Source: Alkalibacterium iburiense (lineage in GTDB: Bacteria; Bacillota; Bacilli; Lactobacillales; Carnobacteriaceae_A). From it: a stretch of 64,000 bases of DNA. Positions 9,423 through 17,464 of this stretch are shown piece after piece. Below the pieces are notes generated by a model. It saw only the letters and a program-made list of their open reading frames with translations. It was not told where the DNA came from and ran no database searches. The DNA lies in contig NZ_BAAACW010000108.1 of the NCBI RefSeq assembly GCF_039521845.1, positions 1 through 64,000 of the forward strand, written 5' to 3'. A program made the position numbers and the translations under genes. Within the stretch, counting starts at the first letter, position 1, and each line of letters starts with the position of its first letter.

Positions 9423-10337
9423 TTAAAGATAGGGATAAATTAAGCGACTGATTTTTTCTAAACATTGGCGGTTATCCGCCTGTTCAGAAGTCAGAACGAT
9501 AGCTTTTTCTTTTTGTGGATAGACGACTGCCAACTGGCCAAAAGCACCATCTGCACGATACGTTTGATCTCTTTCGTTTATCCATAAGCCATATCCATAA
9601 TGAGTCGAATAATCATCCGGCTGATCAACTGATATGTGCTTTGTATAGGAATAACGAACCCAGTTTTTCGGGAGAATTTGCTTCCCTTGCCATCTGCCAT
9701 CATTCAAGTAGAGTTGAGCCACTTTCTTAAAATCTTCGGGGTATAAAACAATACCGCCTGCTCCGAAAGTATGACCAGTCGGATCTTTTTCCCAATGGAC
9801 ATCTGAAATAGCCAATGGCTCAAACAAACGGGCCTGTAAGAAACGAGACAAATCTTGATGGGTTACTTTTTCAATAAGACGTCCAGCTAAGTAAGGGCCT
9901 ACATTACTGTATAGAAAGGCATCGGCCTTCTTGTTCGAAAAAGGTTGGTTTAAGCAAAAGCGAATCCAGTCTTCTTCTTCCAGCAGTTCTCTTTGTCCCA
10001 TCATCAAATACCTCTTGTCCTGTCCCAGACTTAACGTGAGTAAATGGTGTATGGTTAAGCGAGATAAGACATCTCTATTGTCAGGGGTCATATATTCTGG
10101 TAGTAACTCTAACAGTGTATCACTTAAACGGAGGTAACCTTCTTCTATAGCAAACCCTATCCCCATCGATACAAAGGTTTTGGCTATGGAATGCATATTT
10201 TGAGGTTTCGGTTCATTCCACCGGTATTCTGCGATTGTCTCGTCTTTAGTGATCACACTAATCTGATTTACGCGCTGCTTTGAATCATTTATTTCTGAAA
10301 TAAATGATTCAAGCAGATTCGGACTAAGGGTAGTCAT
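9423..10337 (-). CDS. beta-lactamase-fold serine hydrolase
   Basis: Serine hydrolase of the class C beta-lactamase / D-Ala-D-Ala peptidase fold (Pfam Beta-lactamase). The catalytic S-x-x-K is S-I-A-K (about residues 50-53 from this start), and Y-S-N in the segment F-L-Y-S-N-V-G-P-Y supplies the second motif. Members are peptidases, esterases or amidases; real beta-lactamase activity is unlikely. No signal peptide or membrane anchor is evident. The open frame runs up to 10442, but those extra codons cover an operator palindrome and lack a ribosome binding site; ATG 10337 has CTCCT (minus AGGAG) at 10349-10353. The 104-base gap to the downstream binding protein without a clear terminator suggests one operon. 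It could remove acyl groups from imported glycans, which is speculation. Confidence 0.8.
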   Translation of the reverse strand: MTTLSPNLLESFISEINDSKQRVNQISVITKDETIAEYRWNEPKPQNMHSIAKTFVSMGIGFAIEEGYLRLSDTLLELLPEYMTPDNRDVLSRLTIHHLLTLSLGQDKRYLMMGQRELLEEEDWIRFCLNQPFSNKKADAFLYSNVGPYLAGRLIEKVTHQDLSRFLQARLFEPLAISDVHWEKDPTGHTFGAGGIVLYPEDFKKVAQLYLNDGRWQGKQILPKNWVRYSYTKHISVDQPDDYSTHYGYGLWINERDQTYRADGAFGQLAVVYPQKEKAIVLTSEQADNRQCLEKISRLIYPYL

Positions 10338-10418
10338 TCCATCAGAAACTCCTTTAATCATTTTATGGATACTATAATGTAATCGTTCACATATAGAACC
10401 AAAAAAAATAAACTGTTT

Positions 10419-10442
10419 ATGAGGTATAGCGTTATACCTCAT
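10419..10442. promoter_or_regulatory. 24-bp perfect palindrome with GCGT centre (operator)
   Basis: Arms ATGAGGTATA (10419-10428) and TATACCTCAT (10433-10442) are perfect inverted repeats around GCGT. It begins about 2 bases downstream of the predicted start of the minus-strand promoter at 10451-10479. The position and central CpG suit a repressor operator, plausibly for the neighbouring LacI protein. At the RNA level it would also form a 5'-end hairpin. Confidence 0.7.
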
Positions 10443-10450
10443 GTAAGTAA

Positions 10451-10479
10451 AGAATAGAACACCTATTGTTAATTGTCAA
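10451..10479 (-). promoter_or_regulatory. promoter of the serine hydrolase/binding protein/GH3/uidA/GH31 operon
   Basis: On the minus strand TTGACA (10474-10479), 17 bases, TATTCT (10451-10456). This near-consensus promoter is immediately followed by the 24-bp palindrome. The leader to ATG 10337 is about 107 bases. Confidence 0.75.
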
Positions 10480-10506
10480 CACTTATTTTTTAAAAATAAA
10501 TATATC

Positions 10507-10535
10507 TTGACAGATAGAAGGTTTATCACTAGTAT
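10507..10535 (+). promoter_or_regulatory. promoter of the lacI-type/beta-mannosidase operon
   Basis: TTGACA (10507-10512), 17 bases, TAGTAT (10530-10535). A LacI/CcpA-type palindrome lies at about +1 to +14, suiting autoregulation. It is divergent from the promoter at 10451-10479. Confidence 0.6.
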
Positions 10536-10542
10536 TATAGGT

Positions 10543-10556
10543 GTTAAGCGTTAACA
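10543..10556. promoter_or_regulatory. LacI-family operator / cre-like palindrome
   Basis: GTTAAGCGTTAACA. The core GTTAA-GCG-TTAAC is a palindrome with a central CG, and it matches the cre consensus TGWAARCGYTWNCW at 12 of 14 positions. It lies over the predicted transcription start of the regulator gene, so it may be bound by the encoded LacI protein, by CcpA, or by both. Confidence 0.6.
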
Positions 10557-10616
10557 AAAATATAAGTTTAGCGGTATACTTAATTCGAGTGCTTCGAGTG
10601 AAAAAGGAGTGAAAAA

Positions 10617-11645
10617 ATGAGTACATTAAAAGAAATTGCAACAGCTGCTGGAGTAAGTGTCATGACTGTCTCAAATGTCGTCAATGGCCGTCACCATAAA
10701 GTCTCAGTAGATACGATTGATAGAATTAACAAATTGATTGAGGAAATGAACTATGTTCCTAATGCGAGTGCTCGGATTCTCTCCACAAGCCGCAGCAAAT
10801 TAATAGCGATGTGCATAAATAATAAATCAAATACTAATGTACTGGAAGACCCTTATAACAGTTTTATTGTCGGAGCAGTCAGTCGTCAGGCGAATGAAAA
10901 AGAATATGCTGTTCTTCTGGAAAATGAAACAGAAGTGCCTAAAATCATGAGTCAGTTGAAAAGCTGGAATGTAGCTGGCGCAATCTTTTTAGGCTTTACA
11001 GGAAACGATCTGTTAACTATAGAAAAAGAAATGACCGTTCCTTACGTTTGTCTGGACTGTTACCCAGAATCTAAAAACATGGTGACAATCGGAACACATG
11101 ACTATAATGGTGGAAAATTAGCTGGGCAATATCTCACGAGCTTAGGCCATAAACGCATTGCTTTTGCATCTGGTCCAACAATCACGGATAAAAACAGTAA
11201 ACAATTAAATCCACTGCTTCATTATCGCTTTCAGGGCTTTCAAGATGCCTTGAAAGAAGAAGGGTTAGCATTGCAGGAAGAGTATATTTTAAAAAGTGAA
11301 ATCACCTACGACGACGGAGTTCAAACCGGATCGCATCTCGCTCTGTTAAAGGATGTGACAGCTGTTTTTTGTACAGCAGATATTTTAGCCGCCGGAGTCA
11401 TTGAAGGCTTGCGCCTCAGTGGAAAAAAAGTGCCGCACGAAATTTCTGTTTTAGGTTTTGATAACTTGCCTATATCCAATTATATCTCGCCTAAACTCTC
11501 AACTATCAATCAGCAGCACACTTTAAAAGGACAAAGCGCCGTTGATTATATTGTAAACATGATTGAATCACCCGAAATTGTAAAGCCATCTATCCAATAC
11601 GATGTTAACTTAGTCGAGAGACAAACGACATTACCTATTTATTAA
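10617..11645 (+). CDS. LacI family transcriptional regulator
   Basis: 342 residues with the LacI plan: N-terminal helix-turn-helix (T-L-K-E-I-A-T-A-A-G-V-S, residues 3-14, with T-V-S-N-V-V-N-G after it), hinge around residues 48-60, and a periplasmic-binding-protein-like sensor domain to the C-terminus. It is a cytoplasmic dimer that usually represses sugar genes and releases on binding an effector. It is transcribed with the beta-mannosidase 16 bases downstream and divergent from the beta-glucuronidase operon, so one or both are probable targets. Palindromes at 10543-10556 and 10419-10442 are candidate operators. The inducer is unknown; a manno-oligosaccharide is plausible. AGGAG ribosome binding site well placed. 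Confidence 0.93.
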   Translation: MSTLKEIATAAGVSVMTVSNVVNGRHHKVSVDTIDRINKLIEEMNYVPNASARILSTSRSKLIAMCINNKSNTNVLEDPYNSFIVGAVSRQANEKEYAVLLENETEVPKIMSQLKSWNVAGAIFLGFTGNDLLTIEKEMTVPYVCLDCYPESKNMVTIGTHDYNGGKLAGQYLTSLGHKRIAFASGPTITDKNSKQLNPLLHYRFQGFQDALKEEGLALQEEYILKSEITYDDGVQTGSHLALLKDVTAVFCTADILAAGVIEGLRLSGKKVPHEISVLGFDNLPISNYISPKLSTINQQHTLKGQSAVDYIVNMIESPEIVKPSIQYDVNLVERQTTLPIY

Positions 11646-11661
11646 AAATCGGAGGACACTA

Positions 11662-14202
11662 ATGACACTAAATACTTATCCCCTTACACAGTGGGTATTT
11701 AAAGAAGCAGAGAAGAAAGAATGGCTGAAAGCAAAAGTGCCTGGAACCGTTCATACTGATTTACTCTTTCATGACCTCATCCCTCACCCATATGAGGGAA
11801 CAAACGAGAAGTATCTGCAATGGATTGATAAAAAGGATTGGGAGTACCAAACCGTTATCACCATTACAAATGACATGCTATTAGACGAAAAAATCGAGCT
11901 AGTCTTTGATGGATTAGATACATTTGCGACCGTTTCGGTAAACGGACAAACTATTTTAGAAGCCAACAATATGTATCGTGAATGGAAACGAGATATCAAA
12001 CCATTTGTAAGTGAAGGCGAAAATGTGATTAACGTCTATTTCCATTCCCCTATTAATCAAGGACTGAAATTACTAAAAGCTTCACCCTATAGCTTACCTG
12101 CTCCTAATGATGATTCAGTATTAGGAGGGATTGGCGAGCAAAAAGTCAGTATGTTTATTCGAAAGGCTCCCTATCATTTCGGATGGGACTGGGGACCGCG
12201 TTTTGTCACCAGTGGCATCTGGAAAGACGTGCGGTTGGAATGCTGGTCTTCTTTTAAACTAACAGACGTTTATATTGAACAACCAAGTGTAACTAAAGAA
12301 AAAGCTGAATTAATAGCCCATATAACAATAGAATCCACTAAAGATCAAGTAGTCAATTTGACACTTTCAACAGACAACTTGAATATCAATGAAAGGGTCG
12401 AATTAGTTAAAGGAGTAAACAGTATTCCCCTTCCTCTTACTCTGACAAAGCCACAATTATGGTGGACGCATGATTTAGGAGACCAGCCTCTTTATACCTT
12501 TGAAGTGTACGCAACAAATGATGAAGGCATGAAATCAATACACTCTGTCAGAACAGGTCTACGGGATATTCAGCTAGTTATGAAAGAAGATGACTATGGA
12601 CAAACTTTCCAGTTTGAATTAAATGGAACCCCTCTATTTATTAAAGGAGCCAACCATATTCCTCATGATTTATTTCTTCCAAGTATCGACGACAATAAAT
12701 ACACAGAGGAAATAGACAGTGCACTGGATGCCCATATGAATATGATCCGAGTGTGGGGCGGCGGAATTTATGAAAAAGATGTTTTTTATAATTATTGTGA
12801 TGAAAAAGGGCTATTAGTATGGCAAGATTTCATGTTTGCTTGCAGTATGTATCCTGGAACATCTGAATTTTTAAATAACGTTGAAAAAGAATTAGAAGAA
12901 AACATTACCCATTTAAGAAACCACCCATCCATCGCCGTTTGGTGTGGAAACAACGAGATAGACAGTATGTGGAAAGAGTACGGAGAAAATACCAGCTGGG
13001 GTTGGGGATGGAAGTCTCAATACTCAGATGAACACCGAAAAGAAGTCTGGCAGGCTTACGACACACTCTTCCATAAGCTCATCCCAGAAAAATTAAAGGT
13101 ATTGCATCCTGATAACAATTATTGGCCTTCTTCTCCAATGGCAGAATTAACTTATGATGAAAACCAGCATGCTTCCTTAAAAAGACACAGAGGAGACATC
13201 CATTTCTGGAATGTCTGGCACAGTCGCGCACCAATTGAAGACTACACTCACTTTATCGGTCGATTCATGTCCGAGTATGGGTTTCAGTCCTTTCCTGAAC
13301 GCTCGACCTATGAAAAAATCGCTCCTGATCAGTCTTTATCTATCACTTCTGAAAGTGTGAGTCACCATCAGAAAAACAAGTCTGGTAACGATCTCATTTT
13401 TGACTATTTAAGTCAATATTACAAAAAACCAAAAGATTTTGATAGCTATCTTTACCTCAGCCAGCTCTTACAAGGATATGCCTTTGATACGGCCATACGA
13501 AACCATAGAAAGGCCATGCCTTATTGTATGGGAACCTTGTACTGGCAGTTGAATGACGCTTGGCCAGGGGCTTCATGGTCTTCCATTGATTACTACGGCA
13601 ATTGGAAAGCCAGTCATTATGCAGTGAAAAAAGCCTACCAAAAAAGTATTCTGTATTTAGAAGATAAGGGTTCAATTATTCACATTTACGGGGTGACTGA
13701 TTCCTTAGAGAATCAATCGGTCACTTTGGAAGTTTACCTTGGTCAGTTCTCTTCTAAAGCCTCTCCTACTAAAAGTTTAACTCAGGAAGTAGATTTACCT
13801 AAACAGTCGTCTACCCTGCTCTATACTGTTTCGAAAGATGACATAGACATCAAAGAGAATGATTCTTATGTCCATGTCAAATTGGTAGATAAAGATGAAG
13901 TGACTATCGATTCTATTCTTTATTCGTTTGATAGGTTTAAGGATATCGTATTACCTCATCCCACTTTCACTTATTCTCATCAAGTGAAGGAAGAAGGAGT
14001 TTTATATACTATCCAGTCTGATACCATTGCAAAAGGAGTATCTCTCACATCAGCAATCGAAGGACATTTTAAAGACAATTTCTTTGATCTTGTACCGAAT
14101 GAACCGTATGAAGTTCTTTTTATTTCTAAACAAAAAGAATCCTATAATGAAGCAGACTTTAATCTGACTATTCGTTCAATGGTTGATTTTATTCACTCAT
14201 AA
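11662..14202 (+). CDS. beta-mannosidase (GH2)
   Basis: 846-residue GH2 enzyme resembling eukaryotic and bacterial beta-mannosidases in domain order: sugar-binding sandwich, immunoglobulin-like domain, TIM barrel, and C-terminal beta domains. The acid/base Glu432 lies in W-C-G-N-N-E and nucleophile Glu538 in F-M-S-E-Y-G-F. The block F-G-W-D-W-G-P-R (173-180) is typical of the beta-mannosidase branch. It removes terminal beta-1,4-mannose; in an N-glycan pathway it would split the core Man-beta-1,4-GlcNAc after the alpha-mannosidases have acted. No signal peptide, so cytoplasmic. GGAGGA ribosome binding site, 16 bases after the regulator gene. It is the only beta-mannosidase-like GH2 in the window and fills an otherwise missing step. 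Confidence 0.93.
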   Translation: MTLNTYPLTQWVFKEAEKKEWLKAKVPGTVHTDLLFHDLIPHPYEGTNEKYLQWIDKKDWEYQTVITITNDMLLDEKIELVFDGLDTFATVSVNGQTILEANNMYREWKRDIKPFVSEGENVINVYFHSPINQGLKLLKASPYSLPAPNDDSVLGGIGEQKVSMFIRKAPYHFGWDWGPRFVTSGIWKDVRLECWSSFKLTDVYIEQPSVTKEKAELIAHITIESTKDQVVNLTLSTDNLNINERVELVKGVNSIPLPLTLTKPQLWWTHDLGDQPLYTFEVYATNDEGMKSIHSVRTGLRDIQLVMKEDDYGQTFQFELNGTPLFIKGANHIPHDLFLPSIDDNKYTEEIDSALDAHMNMIRVWGGGIYEKDVFYNYCDEKGLLVWQDFMFACSMYPGTSEFLNNVEKELEENITHLRNHPSIAVWCGNNEIDSMWKEYGENTSWGWGWKSQYSDEHRKEVWQAYDTLFHKLIPEKLKVLHPDNNYWPSSPMAELTYDENQHASLKRHRGDIHFWNVWHSRAPIEDYTHFIGRFMSEYGFQSFPERSTYEKIAPDQSLSITSESVSHHQKNKSGNDLIFDYLSQYYKKPKDFDSYLYLSQLLQGYAFDTAIRNHRKAMPYCMGTLYWQLNDAWPGASWSSIDYYGNWKASHYAVKKAYQKSILYLEDKGSIIHIYGVTDSLENQSVTLEVYLGQFSSKASPTKSLTQEVDLPKQSSTLLYTVSKDDIDIKENDSYVHVKLVDKDEVTIDSILYSFDRFKDIVLPHPTFTYSHQVKEEGVLYTIQSDTIAKGVSLTSAIEGHFKDNFFDLVPNEPYEVLFISKQKESYNEADFNLTIRSMVDFIHS

Positions 14203-14210
14203 ATATCATA

Positions 14211-14251
14211 AAGAAGGTGCCGTCTAACAATCAGACGACACCTTCTTTTTT
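14211..14251 (+). terminator. rho-independent terminator of the beta-mannosidase operon
   Basis: Stem AAGAAGGTGCCGTCT (14211-14225) with AGACGACACCTTCTT (14233-14247), one C-A mismatch, then a run of T into 14251. The T-run overlaps the stop codon of the convergent glycosylasparaginase gene. Confidence 0.85.
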
Positions 14252-15200
14252 ATTCTTGACGGGTCAACACGTTTGACAAATACTCTTCTACCCATTCAGC
14301 CGCAGCCTTTTCAATAACGGTTTCTCCATCTTCCGTACGTTTGGATGTATAGATGGTCGGTTCTTGTTCATTGGTAGCCACAACAAAAGTAAAATCAACG
14401 TTTGTTGCGATTCCCCATTCCCCTTTGTTGTTCATACAGACAAGAGACATGGCGCCTACTTTTCCATATTTTCTTTCCAGCTTTTCTTCGAAGTCTTTCA
14501 AGCTAGTTTGAGCCGCATCCATAGGCGACAATCCCATACCCATTCGTCTCACAACTTCATAGCTTAAAATGCCTTTCATCAGATCTTCACCCAGACCTGT
14601 TGCTGTTGCTCCACCGATATCACTGTCGGCATAAAAGCCAGATCCCGGTAGAGGGGAATCCCCTATTCTCCCTTTTTTCTTCATAAAGAGACCAGAGCTA
14701 GAGGTGCCTGATACTATATTCTTATCTTTATCTAAAACGACAGTTCCTACTGTATCGTGTCCATCATAAGGAGTCAGCTCTTCATTTTCGACTTTCTTTA
14801 AACGTTCTTCCCATTTGTTCTTTGAGTAGTCTGTTAATAAGTTTTCTGATAAAAACCCTTCTGATTCAGCGAATTTTTTCGCTCCATCCCCTACTCTAAA
14901 AATATTGAAGCGATCTTGACTCAATAATCGGGCAACAGATATTGGATTTTTAATATCTTCCATTCCTGCGACAGCTCCTATTTCAAAAGTTGAGCCATTC
15001 ATGTACGCCGCATCCAATTGTAGTTTCCCTTCTTCATTTGGCAAGCCCCCATAGCCTACTGAAATGAAATTCTCGAAATCTTCTATCTCACGGATAGAGG
15101 CTTCCAGTACATTGCCGGCAAACTCGCCTTCTTTTAGTCGTTCAAACTGATTAACGACTCCTTCATAAGCCATGCGCCAGGTGGATATCATTCCATACAT
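14250..15200 (-). CDS. N4-(beta-N-acetylglucosaminyl)-L-asparaginase (glycosylasparaginase)
   Basis: Ntn-hydrolase of the aspartylglucosaminidase family. It cleaves the amide bond between GlcNAc and asparagine, the last step in glycoprotein breakdown, giving Asp and a GlcNAc amine that hydrolyses. The autoproteolysis site and nucleophile are in G-H-D-T-V-G (Thr150): self-cleavage before this Thr makes alpha and beta subunits. The beta chain carries G-R-I-G-D-S-P-L-P-G-S-G and G-G-A-T-A-T-G-L-G-E-D, typical substrate-binding blocks. No signal peptide, unlike the secreted Elizabethkingia enzyme, so it acts in the cytoplasm. Start chosen at ATG 15200, 7 bases from AAGGGG; the in-frame ATG at 15206 is 1 base from it. 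Last gene of the transporter/mannosidase operon. A general isoaspartyl peptidase is less likely given this context. Confidence 0.92.
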   Translation of the reverse strand: MYGMISTWRMAYEGVVNQFERLKEGEFAGNVLEASIREIEDFENFISVGYGGLPNEEGKLQLDAAYMNGSTFEIGAVAGMEDIKNPISVARLLSQDRFNIFRVGDGAKKFAESEGFLSENLLTDYSKNKWEERLKKVENEELTPYDGHDTVGTVVLDKDKNIVSGTSSSGLFMKKKGRIGDSPLPGSGFYADSDIGGATATGLGEDLMKGILSYEVVRRMGMGLSPMDAAQTSLKDFEEKLERKYGKVGAMSLVCMNNKGEWGIATNVDFTFVVATNEQEPTIYTSKRTEDGETVIEKAAAEWVEEYLSNVLTRQE

Positions 15201-15262
15201 AGTCATTCCCCTTTAATCTCTTTTATGTAAAAAGAAGAGAAAGACTCTTCTCCTCTTTTGTG

Positions 15263-17461
15263 TTACTTATCGTTACTTAGTGAATACGGTAGTTGGTCAA
15301 CTGTGTACTCTTTTGCATTGGGTAACAATGAAAGTCTGACAGTCATTTCTCCACCCTTTACAATGTCATCTTGTGAAATAAACAAATTCTCATACATTTG
15401 GCCATTCAACTGAATCGAGTGAACAAACGAATTTTGAGGAACATTTCCTTCCACACGAATTGTAAAGGATTGATCATTATCTAAGCGAATAGTCATTTCA
15501 TCAAACTGTGGGATACCTAATACATATTCAGGCACACCAGGAGTGACAGGATAAAACCCTAAGTGTGAGAAAATAAACCAGCCACTCATACTTCCGTTGT
15601 CTTCGTCCCCAGGAAACCCATCGAAGCCATCTTTAAAGGCATGTGTAGACAATTGTTTAACGACATGCTGAGTGTATTCAGGTTTACCTGCATAAGCATA
15701 TAAATAAGGGATATGGAAGCTAGGCTGATTGGAAATAGCAATCTGTCCAAAATCAACCGTAGACATTTCACTCATTTCATGAATTTCCATCCCGTAGTTC
15801 CCTATTTCAAACACAGGTTTTTCATTAGCCAATGTCGTGAGGTGATCAATAAACTTTTCTTTTCCTCCAAGCAAATCGATATACCCTTGATTATCATGAT
15901 AAAAAGCTAAAGCGTTTTGCCAGGCGCTTCCTTCCGTGTAATCAAAGCCCCAATCTTCAGGGGTAAAGGAATCAGCAAATTGCCCTTCGGAATCTTTCCC
16001 TCTTAAAAAACCTGTATTTTTATCGAACAAGTGGCGATAATTTTCTGCTTCTTTACGGTATCTTTCTTCAATATCGTGACGCCCAAGTTTTTTAGCTGCT
16101 TGCATAATGCAAAAATCACTATAGGCATTATCCTGTGTTTGATTCACATTTTCGATTTCTTTATTCGATACATAACCCAATTCCAACATCTCTTTCACAC
16201 CTGCGCGTCCAAATTTTCTTTCTTTTGGAGCTTCTGTCGATTCTTTAACCATGGCATCCAAGAAGAGTTCCGCTTCTTCTTTAGGTAAGATATCTTTCAC
16301 TATGGCATCAGAAATAACAGCATTAATCAGTGTTCCTGGCATAAGTCCTCTTTCATCTGGACTTAACCATTTCGGCAAGTGTCCGGACTCCAAGTAAAAA
16401 TGCTTAATGCCTTCCAAAATATCCTTATACATCTCTGGATAAATAATTGAAAAGAGAGGATAGACGGTTCGGTACGTATCCCAGAAACCATTATTTGTAA
16501 AGAGTTTGCCTTCTTTTACCGTTTCACTATAGGAATCAAAATGAATCGTTTGATTATACTCGTCTCGTTCATAATACGTCTGTGGGAATAAAAACAGACG
16601 ATACATATACTGATTAAAACTATCTACCTTCTGGCGGTTTTTATCTTTAACCGTCACTCTATTTAAATGACTTTCCCACTCGTGAGCAGACTGATCGGTT
16701 AACTCTTCTAATGAATAAGGAGACACTTCCCGTTCTAGATTCAAGACCGCCTGTTCTCGACTGATAAAAGATGTCCCTAAAGAAAAGGTTAGATTTTTTT
16801 GTTCAGTTGCTAGTGACAACCACACGAAACTATCCTTGACATCACTGCTTTCCTTCCAATTTTTGTCATGGATATGTTTCAATTCAATTCCATCTAAATC
16901 TGACTCATCAAAGTCTAAAACGACATACATGTTCAGAGTGTTTTTCCCATCATTAACTGGTTGTGGCACACAACCATATAGACGATTGTTCTTTTTATCC
17001 ACTTCATATGTGACGGACTCATTAGCCGTCAGCAATAATCCCTTTTCTTTATCAGTCTCGTAATCCAGCTTAAACTTAGCTCCTCTTTTAGTGGGAACAA
17101 TAGTCGTTTTCACTCTGTACCGCAAACTTTCCACTATTAATTGATGCGGATTAAAAACAGCTTCTGATTCTTTATATGAAGACTGGAGTCTATTCAAATC
17201 ATTGCTTACGGGTCTTCCTGAAATAGGTGTAAACAACAACCAGCTGTAATCCCCCATCCAAGGACTCGGCTGATGTGTCAGCCTGAATCCTTGAGTAATC
17301 GGGTAAGTCGGGTCAAAGTGCCAGCTTGATCCAGTCTGGGACTGAACGATAAAGTAATTCATCCCGAATGGTGTTCCTGTATAAGGGAGTGTATTTCCAT
17401 TAGAATAGCCGCTTTTATTCAATGTTCCGTGTCTCGTGTCGACTGTTTCAACTTTCATCAT
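15263..17461 (-). CDS. GH92 alpha-mannosidase
   Basis: 732-residue GH92 enzyme: N-terminal beta-sandwich and C-terminal (alpha/alpha)6 barrel. Family GH92 members are Ca-dependent inverting exo-alpha-mannosidases, mostly alpha-1,2. The diagnostic block appears as G-D-E-D-N-G-S-M-S-G-W (about residues 624-634), followed by G-F-Y-P-V-T-P-G. The N-terminal G-T-P-F-G-M-N and G-F-R-L-T-H-Q-P-S-P-W blocks also fit. No signal peptide, so it acts in the cytoplasm on imported glycans. It lies 3 bases from the upstream GH38 gene, so translation is probably coupled. In S. pneumoniae a GH92 likewise sits beside GH125 and GH38. Exact linkage specificity is not visible. Confidence 0.94.
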   Translation of the reverse strand: MMKVETVDTRHGTLNKSGYSNGNTLPYTGTPFGMNYFIVQSQTGSSWHFDPTYPITQGFRLTHQPSPWMGDYSWLLFTPISGRPVSNDLNRLQSSYKESEAVFNPHQLIVESLRYRVKTTIVPTKRGAKFKLDYETDKEKGLLLTANESVTYEVDKKNNRLYGCVPQPVNDGKNTLNMYVVLDFDESDLDGIELKHIHDKNWKESSDVKDSFVWLSLATEQKNLTFSLGTSFISREQAVLNLEREVSPYSLEELTDQSAHEWESHLNRVTVKDKNRQKVDSFNQYMYRLFLFPQTYYERDEYNQTIHFDSYSETVKEGKLFTNNGFWDTYRTVYPLFSIIYPEMYKDILEGIKHFYLESGHLPKWLSPDERGLMPGTLINAVISDAIVKDILPKEEAELFLDAMVKESTEAPKERKFGRAGVKEMLELGYVSNKEIENVNQTQDNAYSDFCIMQAAKKLGRHDIEERYRKEAENYRHLFDKNTGFLRGKDSEGQFADSFTPEDWGFDYTEGSAWQNALAFYHDNQGYIDLLGGKEKFIDHLTTLANEKPVFEIGNYGMEIHEMSEMSTVDFGQIAISNQPSFHIPYLYAYAGKPEYTQHVVKQLSTHAFKDGFDGFPGDEDNGSMSGWFIFSHLGFYPVTPGVPEYVLGIPQFDEMTIRLDNDQSFTIRVEGNVPQNSFVHSIQLNGQMYENLFISQDDIVKGGEMTVRLSLLPNAKEYTVDQLPYSLSNDK

Positions 17462-17464
17462 AGA

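Noticed and set aside
9423..10337. Antibiotic-resistance beta-lactamase
   Set aside because: The fold and S-x-x-K are present, but there is no export signal and the setting is catabolic; the family is mostly esterases and peptidases.
10338..10442. N-terminal extension of the serine hydrolase
   Set aside because: The 35 extra codons cover the operator palindrome and leader, and lack a ribosome binding site; ATG 10337 has one.
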